Source: Primorskyibacter flagellatus (GTDB lineage: Bacteria > Pseudomonadota > Alphaproteobacteria > Rhodobacterales > Rhodobacteraceae). From it: a stretch of 64,000 bases of DNA. Position 1 is the stretch's first letter. Each line of letters begins with the position of its first letter. A program made the position numbers and the translations under genes. Below, in pieces: positions 1 through 8,565 of the stretch. The notes below the pieces were generated by a model that saw only the letters and a list, made by a program, of their open reading frames with translations, ran no database searches and was not told the DNA's origin. Location of the stretch: positions 434,001 through 498,000 of the forward strand of contig NZ_FWYD01000002.1 of NCBI RefSeq assembly GCF_900176485.1, given 5' to 3'.

Positions 1-2006
1 CGCTGCGCAGTTGGATCGAGGATCACCGGGCGGAATTTCTGCTGCGACAACAGGTCAGGCAAGCCTCTGTCGCATGGGACAAGGCCGGGCGTCCCGCCGA
101 TCATCTCTGGCGCGGATCACGGCTTGAACAAGCGGTCGAACTTCTCAACCGCGGCGGATTTGACGGGCGGACCACAGACCACAAAACCGGCAAGGCGTTT
201 GTGCAAACAAGCGAGGCGATGCGAAAACGCCAAGGCCGCAGGCGCCGCAATATCGTGATGGCAGTCACTGCGGTGCTGCTGGGGTTTCTGGGATATGCTT
301 TGGTCAAGGAACACGAGGCCAAGATGTCCGAACGCATGTCCTGGGCACGGCAGCAGGCGCTAACTGCACTTGGCCTGATGGGCACGGACCCGGTGCAAAG
401 CATGGTCACGGCGCGCTCGGCCGTTTGCGTGACCCAAACCCATGATGGGCTGGTGCTGCCCGCCGCGCAGAGCGCGCTGAACCGCGCGGTGCAGGCTGCG
501 CAGAGGCAGCAAACCTTGAAAGGTCACAAACATGCCGTGACCGACGTTCATTTCCTCCCGCCGCCAGGCGACGGCGGCACCGCAGTGCAGCACATGATCT
601 CGCTGGATCGAAACCGCTCGGTGCTGACGTGGAATGTGCCGGACGACACGGCCCGTCAGTGCAGCGGAACACCCGCACCCAAATTGGCTGCTGACAGGGT
701 TCGGCAGTTTGCAGCCAGCCCCTCCGGCGGCTTTTTCATCGCGGCGGTGGCCGGCGGCAATGTCGACTTATATGACATATCCAATCCTGCGGACCGCCCG
801 AAACTGTCTGCGGTCATGCCACAACAGGTCGAGGTGTCGGCCATTTCCGTGGCCCCCGATGGCAGCCGCACAGCGGTTGCGGGCCGGGACGGGTCCGTGG
901 TGGTCACACCGATTTCCGATAAGTCTTGGACGACAAACGGTATTGCCTTGCCGCGGCAAGATGTTCGCGTCACTCATCTTGCTTTCAGCGAGGATGCCCG
1001 CGTGCTTGCTACGGCGGGTTGGGACGGCAAGCTTACACTTTGGGATGCCGCCACTGGTGCGCTGCTTCACCGGCTTGAAAGCCACGCCGAAGGCGTCACG
1101 GCGCTCGCGTTCAAGGATGGTATGCTGGCCAGCGGTGGCTGGGATAAAATGGTCAAGGTCTGGGACATATCGTCGGGCAAGCTGATACATCGCTACGCAC
1201 ATGATGCCGCAATCTCTGCCCTCGCATTTGTGCCCGATAGCGACGCTGTTCACATCTTGGCAAGCGCCAGTTGGGACAAGACCGTTCGGCTATGGGACGT
1301 CACCATGGGAAGCGCGCTGCACACGCTGGAACACAGCGCTCCTGTCGTGTCGCTTGCAGTAGCGCCTAAGTCGGCCAATGTCCCGGAGGCAGGCCCGCTT
1401 CGTATTGCCACGGGTGATTGGAGTGGCCGGGTCTATCTCTGGACGCTGGACAAGGGCGCAAAAACGACCGCGGCCTCAAAGATCGTGGCTCATCACCAAC
1501 AGCCGGTGAATGCCCTGAGTTTCAACGAGGATGCCAGCCGACTTGCCAGCGCCAGCGACGATTCCACGATCAAGCTGTCCAAGCTGACCGACCGGACTGA
1601 CCAATATGACTGGAAAAGCGGGCTGGACGTACGGCAGTTCAACCGCGGCGCAACCAATGAGAAATGGATCGCTGTCATTACCCAAAACGGCGTGCAGGTT
1701 CAGGACGCGCATGAAGGCGGGGTCCGGCAATCGGTGACCGGCTATTCGGGCAACGCCGAGGGTGTTGCGTTCAGCGCCGGCACATCCAGCAGGCTGGCGG
1801 TCGCGGCGGACACTTTGTTCGAGTATTACCTTGATCCGCAGGAATTGTTGATATGCGCCGACAAAATGATCGCGCAAGATCCCACTACGCACGCAGCCGG
1901 GAAATCCATGGCAGAGCTTTGTTCGCAGGTGGCGCTGCCTTCGGACATTGCCAGTATATGGTCCAGGGGCCGCGCCTTTCTGACTCGATTCCTTACCTTC
2001 CAGTGA
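1..2006 (+). CDS. nSTAND1-type NTPase C-terminus with WD40 repeats (5' truncated by window)
   Basis: The reading frame is open from base 3 to the stop at 2004-2006, so the GTG at 201 is internal and the gene starts upstream of the window. The first ~60 visible codons (a tryptophan/arginine-rich helical stretch with RSWIEDHRAEFLL and later HLWRGSRLEQA) resemble the segment that follows the NTPase domain in nSTAND1-WD40 proteins. A basic RRRR run and one hydrophobic segment (IVMAVTAVLLGFLGYALV) follow. The rest is a WD40 propeller with at least five recognisable blades ending in LTLWD, VKVWD, VRLWD, VYLW and similar. STAND proteins are ligand-triggered signalling ATPases; the propeller is probably the sensor. 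The P-loop and any N-terminal effector lie outside the window. The family call rests on recalled sequence resemblance. Confidence 0.75.
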   Translation, partial: LRSWIEDHRAEFLLRQQVRQASVAWDKAGRPADHLWRGSRLEQAVELLNRGGFDGRTTDHKTGKAFVQTSEAMRKRQGRRRRNIVMAVTAVLLGFLGYALVKEHEAKMSERMSWARQQALTALGLMGTDPVQSMVTARSAVCVTQTHDGLVLPAAQSALNRAVQAAQRQQTLKGHKHAVTDVHFLPPPGDGGTAVQHMISLDRNRSVLTWNVPDDTARQCSGTPAPKLAADRVRQFAASPSGGFFIAAVAGGNVDLYDISNPADRPKLSAVMPQQVEVSAISVAPDGSRTAVAGRDGSVVVTPISDKSWTTNGIALPRQDVRVTHLAFSEDARVLATAGWDGKLTLWDAATGALLHRLESHAEGVTALAFKDGMLASGGWDKMVKVWDISSGKLIHRYAHDAAISALAFVPDSDAVHILASASWDKTVRLWDVTMGSALHTLEHSAPVVSLAVAPKSANVPEAGPLRIATGDWSGRVYLWTLDKGAKTTAASKIVAHHQQPVNALSFNEDASRLASASDDSTIKLSKLTDRTDQYDWKSGLDVRQFNRGATNEKWIAVITQNGVQVQDAHEGGVRQSVTGYSGNAEGVAFSAGTSSRLAVAADTLFEYYLDPQELLICADKMIAQDPTTHAAGKSMAELCSQVALPSDIASIWSRGRAFLTRFLTFQ

Positions 2007-2217
2007 GATGCGCAACCGTCAGTCCGTTGAGGACTTTCAGCATCACGCCGCTCAACATGCGCTCCAAAGCAAGTTTCGTCCAAGCAGACGATGAAATCAG
2101 CCTATTTTGACACGATATATCTGCGTTGACGTCCGGCCCCAATCGGCCCTCTCGGCGCGAAAAGCCAGAAGGCCGATATGATCCTTAAACCGAATGATGT
2201 GTTCGAGTTTGTCGCAT

Positions 2218-3594
2218 CTAGTTGGTGATGATCTCCGGCCCCATGAAGGTTGTCGGCAACCATGTCGACAGGATCGGGATATAGGTGACCATGATCAGGA
2301 ACACGAACAGCACTGCCAGAAACGGAAGCGAGGCCCGCACGACCCGCATCATCGGCATTCCGGCGACGCCGGATGTGACGAACAGGTTCAGGCCGACGGG
2401 CGGCGTGATCATCCCGATTTCCATGTTCACCACCATGATGATGCCCAGATGGATGGGGTCGATGCCCAGTTGAATCGCGATGGGAAAGACCAAAGGTGCG
2501 ACGATGACGATCAGGCCCGACGGCTCCATGAACTGCCCGCCGATCAGCAGGATCACGTTGACGATCACCAGAAACATCACCGCGCCGAAGCCCGCAGACA
2601 GCATCGCGCCGGCGATCTGCTGGGGGATCTGCTCGTCCGTCAGGACGTGTTTCAGGATCAGTGCGTTGGCGATGATGAACATCAACGTCACCGTCAGCTT
2701 GCCCGCCTCGAAAAGCGTATCGCGGGTGTCGCGATGAAAGAACACCGTGATCAGTGCTATCGGCTTGTCCAGCAAGGTCAGGTTGCGCTGGCCTTCGGGG
2801 CGCGACAGGGGCCCCATGTCGCGGTAGACAAAGCTGGCGATGAAGAAGGCGTAGACGGCCGCCACCGCCGCTGCCTCCGTCGGGGTGAAGATACCGCCGT
2901 AGATGCCGCCAAGGATGATGACGATCAGGAACAGACCCCACCCCGCTTCGCGCCCGGCAAGAAACACTTCTCCCCAGCCCTTCCATTCGCCTTTCGGCAA
3001 TTTCCTGACAACCGCGATGATGAAAATCGTCAGCATCAGCATCGAGCCCGCCATCAGCCCCGGAATGACGCCGGCCAGAAACATGCGCCCAACCGAGACG
3101 TCAGTGGCAGACGCATAGACCACCATCACGATGGAGGGCGGGATCAGGATGCCCAGCGTGCCCGCATTGGCGATGACACCGGCGGCAAAATCCTTGGAAT
3201 AGCCCACCTGCCGCATGCCCGCGATCACGATGGAGCCGATGGCGACCACAGTGGCAGGCGAAGACCCTGACAGCGCTGCGAAAAGCATGCAGGCAAAAAC
3301 CCCCGCGATGGCCAACCCGCCGGGCAGGTGCCCCACAATCGCAATGGAAAACCGGATGATGCGCTTCGCCACGCCGCCAGTGGACATGAAGCTGGACGCG
3401 AGGATGAAGAACGGGATCGCCAGCAACGTGTAATGCCCGGCCATCGCCTGAAAGAAGGTCTGTGCGATAGATGCCAGCGATGTATCGCTCAGCACCAGCA
3501 GGAAGACGATGGATGACAGGCCCAGACTGACCGCAATCGGCACACCGATCAGCATCAGACCGATAACCATGACGAATAGTGAGACAACTTCCAT
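2218..3594 (-). CDS. dctM: TRAP transporter large permease DctM
   Basis: A 458-residue, strongly hydrophobic protein of usual DctM length with about twelve predicted membrane spans. It carries family-typical segments such as ALSGSSPATVVAIG near residue 110, GTLGILIPPS near 145 and EIGMITPPVGLNLFV near the C-terminus. It is the channel subunit that couples sodium entry to import of the acid delivered by DctP. It starts 5 bp after the dctQ stop, so the two are co-transcribed. The neighbouring DctP and the long DctQ resemble the Rhodobacter C4-dicarboxylate (malate/succinate/fumarate) system, so that substrate class is inferred. No DctSR-type sensor pair lies beside it. Confidence 0.93.
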   Translation of the reverse strand: MEVVSLFVMVIGLMLIGVPIAVSLGLSSIVFLLVLSDTSLASIAQTFFQAMAGHYTLLAIPFFILASSFMSTGGVAKRIIRFSIAIVGHLPGGLAIAGVFACMLFAALSGSSPATVVAIGSIVIAGMRQVGYSKDFAAGVIANAGTLGILIPPSIVMVVYASATDVSVGRMFLAGVIPGLMAGSMLMLTIFIIAVVRKLPKGEWKGWGEVFLAGREAGWGLFLIVIILGGIYGGIFTPTEAAAVAAVYAFFIASFVYRDMGPLSRPEGQRNLTLLDKPIALITVFFHRDTRDTLFEAGKLTVTLMFIIANALILKHVLTDEQIPQQIAGAMLSAGFGAVMFLVIVNVILLIGGQFMEPSGLIVIVAPLVFPIAIQLGIDPIHLGIIMVVNMEIGMITPPVGLNLFVTSGVAGMPMMRVVRASLPFLAVLFVFLIMVTYIPILSTWLPTTFMGPEIITN

Positions 3595-3599
3595 GTCGA

Positions 3600-4289
3600 T
3601 CAGCCCTCGCGATTCATGTGCGCGACGTCGTCGATGGCGTCTTCGGCTTCATGGCTGACGATCAGGCTTTTGGAGCGGCCCGTGGCAAGACGAATGGTGG
3701 CTTGTATGTACCGAAACAAAAGCAGCGCCATGCCGAAGGGCAGCATGACATAGGGGATAAAGCGGGGCAGTTTTTCGTAATGCTCGCCCTCGTTCATGAT
3801 CGGTTCAATCCAGCGAAGCCATTCCGGAAAGCGAATATCCACCACCTCGTACCAGCCGCGGTAGGATGTGCGCTTCATGTCTTCCAGCCCGATCGGGAAC
3901 CACCGTCCCGTGGTCTGCGGCAGGTTTGCGAAATTGGCCCAATAGTCCCAGGCACCTTTCATCAACAGCGAAGCGTAGATAATACAAAGCGCACCGGCGA
4001 ACAGCGCCAGAACAACGCGGGTGGCAGGCGAGAACAGGTTAATCACCGCATCCACGCCCAGATGGGCGGTCACCTTTACGGCGTAGCTGACCCCGAAAAG
4101 CACGAGCCATGCAAACAGGAACGTCACGGCCTCCAACCCCCAGACCAGCCCGGTGTTGAACCCGTAGCGCAGCACGACGTTGACAAATGTGATGATGGTC
4201 ATGACACCAAGGATTAGCGCAATCGCGGTCTCCTCGATCTCGTTCACGAAACGGCCAAGCGCCGTTTCCGGTTGATAGTGAGCGGACAT
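3600..4289 (-). CDS. dctQ: TRAP transporter small permease DctQ
   Basis: 229 residues when started at the ATG complementary to 4287-4289, which has AGGGGA about 5 bp upstream; a longer frame to 4418 has no comparable site. Four hydrophobic spans are visible, two before and two after an unusually long polar loop (about residues 120-170, containing QTTGRWFPIGLEDMKRTSYRG). That long loop is also found in the Rhodobacter capsulatus C4-dicarboxylate DctQ. The protein bridges the substrate-binding protein and DctM in the inner membrane. It sits between dctP and dctM in a three-gene minus-strand operon. Confidence 0.92.
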   Translation of the reverse strand: MSAHYQPETALGRFVNEIEETAIALILGVMTIITFVNVVLRYGFNTGLVWGLEAVTFLFAWLVLFGVSYAVKVTAHLGVDAVINLFSPATRVVLALFAGALCIIYASLLMKGAWDYWANFANLPQTTGRWFPIGLEDMKRTSYRGWYEVVDIRFPEWLRWIEPIMNEGEHYEKLPRFIPYVMLPFGMALLLFRYIQATIRLATGRSKSLIVSHEAEDAIDDVAHMNREG

Positions 4290-4432
4290 GTTTCCCCTCC
4301 GAACTATGTCTGGTTGGAGTCGGGCTCCACCACCCCGAAGGGCCGCAGACCGGAAAGGCCCCTTTCCGCCCCTATCGTTTGATGATGCCTGCCCCCGGCA
4401 TTCAGTTGCGGGGGGCAAGGCTTAGATTTAGA

Positions 4433-5437
4433 TCAATGCTTCGCGTTGATTTCTTGCGCCGCGTCGATGTTCTCTTGTCCAACGTCCGCCGTGAACTGCT
4501 CCCAGACCGGCTTCATCGCATCAACCCAGGCCTGGCGCTGATCCTCATCCAACTCGCGGATGACACCGCCCGCATCAAGCACGGCCTGACGCGCCTCCAT
4601 GTCGACTTCATTCACGGCCGCGTTCCGTTCCGTTGTCACCTCATCAACGATGGTCGCAAGCTGATCACGGACGTCATCCGGCAGGCCTTCCCACCAGTCG
4701 ATGGATGTCACGAGCATATAGTCAAGCACTCCGTGATTGGTCTCGGTCGTGCCGTCCTGCACCTCAAAGAACTTCTGCCCATAGATATTCGACCAGGTGT
4801 TTTCCTGCCCATCGACCACACCGGTTTGCAGCGCGCCATACACTTCGGAAAACGCCATGGGTTGCGGGCTGGCGTCCAGCGCCTCGAATTGCGCCTTAAG
4901 CACGTCCGATTGCTGCACGCGGAATTTCAGCCCGGCCGCATCCGCAGGCAAGATCAAAGGCTTGCTTGCAGACATCTGTTTCATGCCGTTATGCCAGAAT
5001 CCAAGACCCACCAACCCACGACGAGTCATCGATTCTTTCATTGCCTGCCCTGTTTCAGAGTTCTGGAACTCATCCACGGCATTGATGTTCTTGAACATGA
5101 AAGGCAGATCGAAAATCCGGAACACCTTTGTGAACTGCTCAAACTTCGAAAGCGAAGGCGCGGCGAACTGCACGTCGCCCTGCAGCATCGCTTCCAGGAC
5201 CTGATCATCATTATAAAGCGTCGAGTTCGGGAAGACCTCCATGCAGGCCTTTCCGTCCATCTCGTTGTTCACACGTTCCATCAGCAGGCTGGCTGCGATC
5301 CCCTTGGGGTGCTTGTCAGAGTTGGTGACATGGCTGAACTTGATCGCAATCTCGCCATCATCACAGGCTGCAACCGCTGTTTGCGCCGTGGCTGTCAAAA
5401 CGGTCGCAATCGCCGCGCTCATCAGAAATCTTTTCAT
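4433..5437 (-). CDS. dctP: TRAP transporter C4-dicarboxylate-binding protein DctP
   Basis: 334 residues, beginning at an ATG preceded by GGGAGGAG. The N-terminus MKRFLMSAAIATVLTATAQTAVAA is a Sec signal peptide, so the mature protein is periplasmic. Family landmarks are KFSHV at the mature N-terminus, LGFWHNGMKQMSA in the middle and MAFSEVYGALQTGVVDGQEN, which contributes to carboxylate binding. The middle region resembles known C4-dicarboxylate DctP proteins, so malate/succinate/fumarate is the likely ligand class. The gene is first in dctPQM and has a 461-bp spacer on its 5' side, including an AT-rich patch near 5560-5582 where a promoter could lie. Confidence 0.92.
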   Translation of the reverse strand: MKRFLMSAAIATVLTATAQTAVAACDDGEIAIKFSHVTNSDKHPKGIAASLLMERVNNEMDGKACMEVFPNSTLYNDDQVLEAMLQGDVQFAAPSLSKFEQFTKVFRIFDLPFMFKNINAVDEFQNSETGQAMKESMTRRGLVGLGFWHNGMKQMSASKPLILPADAAGLKFRVQQSDVLKAQFEALDASPQPMAFSEVYGALQTGVVDGQENTWSNIYGQKFFEVQDGTTETNHGVLDYMLVTSIDWWEGLPDDVRDQLATIVDEVTTERNAAVNEVDMEARQAVLDAGGVIRELDEDQRQAWVDAMKPVWEQFTADVGQENIDAAQEINAKH

Positions 5438-5898
5438 GTGGTCTCCTCCCGGGATCCTGATTTTCTTTTTTATTGCCTCACAAAACCACGCGATGCGGTG
5501 GCGCCAGTCAATAGAAACGGCGCATCGCACTCAAGTTTTCGTGACAAGCATCTGAGGTTTATAAATTTTATTATTTGTATCATTGGCTTGCAGCCAGAAC
5601 CGCGGATTCGGAGTTTTGATCTTCCTCTCCTCAACACCGCCCCCATACAGCCTGCGGCGCGCACAATACGTAAAACCGGGTATGCCTTCTACCGCAGAGC
5701 GACGATGGACGCTCGAACGATTCGGCGTTCAAACTCAGCTCAACCCGGCCAAAGTGCCTTGGGCCAAAGCGGCCCCCTCATGGTACTCTTCAATCTGCAC
5801 GACCTTTTTCGGGATGGCGGGCGGGGCGATGGGCGACAGCCCGAGCGGCGTACGTCGTCCCCTGCGCTGACCTCACGCCACCGCCGCATCATCACGGG
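5438..5898. other. 461-bp spacer between the aminotransferase gene and dctP
   Basis: No convincing gene was found. A plus-strand open frame at 5583-5870 and a minus-strand one at 5470-5664 have no recognisable family and no good ribosome-binding site. The dctP-proximal half holds an inverted repeat, GCGATGCG at 5490-5497 and CGCATCGC at 5521-5528, with about 23 bp between the arms, and an AT-rich island at about 5560-5582. Both are compatible with a minus-strand promoter, operator or leader for dctPQM. A short direct repeat GGCCAAAG occurs at 5747-5754 and 5762-5769. The length suggests dctPQM has its own promoter. Confidence 0.5.
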
Positions 5899-7239
5899 TC
5901 AAACGCCAGCCATCACGGTGTCTACGGCACGCGACAGGCGGTCCACCATTTCGTCCAACTCGGTTTCGGTTGCGATGAAGGGAGGCGCAAGAAGGACGTG
6001 GTCACCATGGCGTCCGTCCCGCGTACCCGGCATCGGATAGCAGATCAATCCTTCGGCAAAGGCCGCTTTCGTGAGCTTGCCCGCAAGGCCCAAGGCCGGA
6101 TCGAAGGGTGTCTTTGTCTGTCGGTCCGCGACAAATTCCAGCCCCCGGAACAGACCACGGCCCCGGATGTCACCAATATGGGCGTGCTGGGCGAACCGTG
6201 CTGTCAGCGCAGAGTGCAGATAGGCACCGCGCGCCTGGACCTGTGGAACCAGATCACGCTCCAGCAGTTCCGACACGACCGCAAGGCCGGCTGCTGCTGC
6301 GACCGGATGGCCGATATAAGTGTGTCCGTGCTGGAAAAACCCTGTACCTTGGGCGATCGTGTCGTAGATCGCACGAGAGCACAGCATCGCGCCAATCGGC
6401 TGATACCCCGCGCCCAGCCCTTTGGCGATACACAGAATATCGGGCGCAACATCATCTGCATCACAGGCAAAAAGATGCCCGGTGCGGCCCATGCCGCACA
6501 TCACCTCATCCAGGATCAGCAAGACGCCGTAGCGGTCACAAATCTCGCGCACGCGCTTGAAGTAGCCCGGCACCGACGGCACCGCGCCCAGTGTCGCGCC
6601 GACCACAGGTTCCGCGATGAAGGCAATGACACTGTCTTCGCCAAGCCGCTGTATCTCGGCCTCAAGTTCATTGGCGACACGCTGGCCGTAGGCCTCGGGC
6701 GTTTCGCCTTCGGCGGCTTCGGCATATTCATAGCAGGGCGCGATATGGCTCATGTCTAGCAGCAGTGGCGCAAACTGCTGACGCCGCCATGCGTTGCCCC
6801 CTGCGGACAATGCGCCAATGGTGTTGCCATGATAACTTTGCCGCCGGGCAATCAGATGCCGCCGCTGAGGTTCGCCATTCTCGACATGATACTGTCGGGC
6901 CAACTTGATCGCACTTTCCACGGCCTCGGAACCGCCCGAGACGAAATACACCCGGTCCAACTCGCCCGGCGCATTTTCAATCAGCAAGTCGGCCAGCTGC
7001 TCTGCCGGATCAGAGGTGAAAAAGCCGGTATGCGCAAAGGCCAGCTGATCGACCTGCGCCTTGATCGCGTCGCGGACGCGCGCATTGGAATGACCCAGGC
7101 AGGACACGGCTGCGCCCCCCGATCCGTCAAAGTAACGCTTGCCGTCAGCATCGATCAGATAGCAGCCGTCACCTCCCACCGCCGTGGGCAGGCTGGCGTT
7201 ACAGTGGCGGGGAAAGACGTGGCTTTGAGTCTGGCTCAT
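5899..7239 (-). CDS. class-III PLP-dependent aminotransferase
   Basis: 446 residues, normal for fold-type I class-III (omega) aminotransferases. SGGSEAVESAIKLAR near residue 101 binds the PLP phosphate, SYHGNT near 135-140 is conserved, LDEVMCGMGRTG near 243-254 carries the aspartate that contacts the pyridine nitrogen, and Lys273 in IAKGLG is the expected Schiff-base lysine. Substrate cannot be read from sequence; members use omega-amino acids, diamines, taurine or similar amines. It lies upstream of dctPQM on the same strand but is separated by 461 bp, so co-transcription is uncertain. A link between amine breakdown and C4-acid uptake would be inference only. Confidence 0.88.
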   Translation of the reverse strand: MSQTQSHVFPRHCNASLPTAVGGDGCYLIDADGKRYFDGSGGAAVSCLGHSNARVRDAIKAQVDQLAFAHTGFFTSDPAEQLADLLIENAPGELDRVYFVSGGSEAVESAIKLARQYHVENGEPQRRHLIARRQSYHGNTIGALSAGGNAWRRQQFAPLLLDMSHIAPCYEYAEAAEGETPEAYGQRVANELEAEIQRLGEDSVIAFIAEPVVGATLGAVPSVPGYFKRVREICDRYGVLLILDEVMCGMGRTGHLFACDADDVAPDILCIAKGLGAGYQPIGAMLCSRAIYDTIAQGTGFFQHGHTYIGHPVAAAAGLAVVSELLERDLVPQVQARGAYLHSALTARFAQHAHIGDIRGRGLFRGLEFVADRQTKTPFDPALGLAGKLTKAAFAEGLICYPMPGTRDGRHGDHVLLAPPFIATETELDEMVDRLSRAVDTVMAGV

Positions 7240-7534
7240 GACAGGGGCCTTTTGAAGAAAAACGTCGCGCGGCGATCAAAGCCGCGACAACAGGATAAGG
7301 GGTATTTCTGCCGCCAGTGAGGCAATTTTAAAGATGTCATGTCGCCACATGAGGGATCCCTGCCGCTCTGTGGCAATAATGTTCACCGGCATCGGGTATC
7401 GGACGCTTCGGCGTCAACGGCCCCCAGCGCGGATGCAACACGATCATTTCGCGACTTTAGATCGCGCAGCGCAAGTGGTGACTCCCATGCCACATGTAAC
7501 AGGCAACGGTCACCAAAAATGTACCACAAATAAA

Positions 7535-7570
7535 ACGGAGGGTTCCGGACATAGCGCCAGAACCCTCCGT
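7535..7570 (-). terminator. intrinsic terminator reading on the minus strand
   Basis: A perfect 11-bp inverted repeat, ACGGAGGGTTC at 7535-7545 and GAACCCTCCGT at 7560-7570, with a 14-nt loop. On the minus strand the stem is followed directly by TTTTATTTG. It can end transcription from the DUF2853 gene (stop about 170 bp upstream) or from a small RNA lying between. Confidence 0.8.
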
Positions 7571-7700
7571 CACCCCACGTGCTCCCTACACACCACACGC
7601 GAACTGAATTAGGTTCCAGCCATACTAGCCAGACAAGTAGAGACTACCCCAACCATATGCCCGGGGCAAACGTCTAGTAGCTACAATTTAGCTCACTTGT
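7535..7700 (-). ncRNA. candidate structured small RNA (unassigned)
   Basis: On the minus strand the 130 bases before the strong terminator are non-coding and can pair: GCTACTAG near 7674-7681 with the CTAG and TAGTA elements near 7620-7632, and CCCC with GGGG around 7648-7666. Together with the terminator this looks like a discrete transcript of roughly 160 nt. No signature of tmRNA (no tag-peptide frame), SRP RNA or RNase P was found. No convincing promoter was seen: TAAATT near 7685 is a possible -10 but has no good -35. It may equally be the long 3' end of the DUF2853 mRNA. Confidence 0.3.
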
Positions 7701-7743
7701 GATGTTTCGCGGTCGGAGACATGGTGCCATGCCCCAATCGGCC

Positions 7744-8085
7744 TTAGCCGTAGACGGCTTCCTTGCGGAAATGTTTGGTCAGCATGTAATAGATCACGGC
7801 GCGATACTTATTGCGCTCGGACTGCCCGTAGGTCTCGATCACAGACTTGATTGCATCATCCAGTTCCGCCCCATCAGGCAAGCCCAGCTTCTTCATCAAA
7901 AAGTTCTTCTTGACGGTCTCAAGCTCGTCCGGCTGGCTTCCCGCCACTGTCGACGCGTCGGCGTTGTAAATGGCCGGTCCGCAGGCAATGGTCACTTTGC
8001 GAAGCAGGTCCATATCAGGATCCATGCCGCATTTTGTCCTCAGATCGTCAGCATATTTCTCGATCAATTCGTCGCGTCGTCCCAT
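7744..8085 (-). CDS. DUF2853 family protein
   Basis: 113 residues, small, helical and acidic/basic mixed, with the family-typical opening MGRRDELIEKYADDLRTKCG and an RNKYRAVIYYMLTKHF segment near the C-terminus. GGGAGA lies about 7 bp before the ATG. No signal peptide or membrane span, so probably cytosolic. The biochemical role of DUF2853 is unknown to me. It stands alone between two long spacers and is followed on its strand by a candidate small RNA and terminator. Confidence 0.85.
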   Translation of the reverse strand: MGRRDELIEKYADDLRTKCGMDPDMDLLRKVTIACGPAIYNADASTVAGSQPDELETVKKNFLMKKLGLPDGAELDDAIKSVIETYGQSERNKYRAVIYYMLTKHFRKEAVYG

Positions 8086-8565
8086 AATATTCTCCCAATA
8101 ATGTCAGGTCTCGTGCCTGGCTTGACTCGTCCCAGTTTCAGCACAAGCGACAGGTTAACGGGAAATGTTGGTATGACAATGGCAAAGCCGGGCGGATTTT
8201 CCCCTGAGCGGAAAGTCACCCTTACGTCACCTCACAGGTAAACGGGTCCGCGTCAGATGATCCGGTGGCATATGCTACGGGGTTGGGCCTTTACACGCTT
8301 GTTACAGCGCTCTGATGCTCAAAGGCACGTGGCCACCAAGCATGCAACGGCGATAGACGATCCTGCCACAGGCTTCGCCCGACGCCGCGCCGGAGGATCT
8401 GCGATGCCGGAACACCGAAACAACCGAATTCGTATGAAGGGATAACAGTAGCAGGCCACCCTGGTGGATGGCCTGAAACCGTGTGCCACGGGCAATGCCC
8501 GCAACCCTTGTTCCGCAAATCGAATGCGCGACAGTCCCCCAATTACGACAAATCGCGGCTCCGGA
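8086..8565. other. 480-bp gene-free spacer between ahcY and the DUF2853 gene
   Basis: No protein gene, tRNA or known riboswitch was recognised. Two short hairpins lie near the ahcY end: AGGCCACCC and GGATGGCCT flanking a 4-nt loop at about 8453-8474, which pairs better on the minus strand, and CGGGC/GCCCG at 8489-8501. Either could help end ahcY transcription, but neither has a T-tract. The part nearest the DUF2853 gene presumably carries its promoter, which I could not locate. Confidence 0.45.

Larger units (their letters stand above)
7240..7743. other. 504-bp gene-free spacer
   Basis: No protein gene is supported. The left half holds inverted repeats of unknown meaning: GCCACA and TGTGGC flanking the palindrome AGGGATCCCT around 7345-7376, and GGTGAC at 7477-7482 with GTCACC at 7509-7514. 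The right half holds a strong minus-strand terminator hairpin and, on the same strand upstream of it, a stretch that can fold and may be a small RNA (entered separately). No tRNA was recognised. Confidence 0.5.

Noticed and set aside
201-203. GTG as the start of the WD40 gene
   Set aside because: The frame continues without a stop to base 3 and the upstream residues match the nSTAND1-WD40 linker.
2194-3270. Plus-strand frame opposite dctM
   Set aside because: Extreme His/Asp/Gln composition typical of antisense to a membrane-protein gene.
5583-5870. 95-codon plus-strand frame in the dctP-aminotransferase spacer
   Set aside because: No ribosome-binding site, no recognisable family, and wrong strand for the surrounding operon; not enough to call a gene or pseudogene.
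7535-7700. tmRNA, 6S RNA or SRP RNA assignment for the candidate small RNA
   Set aside because: No tag-peptide frame, no SRP tetraloop signature and no clear 6S-like closing stem were found; left unassigned.
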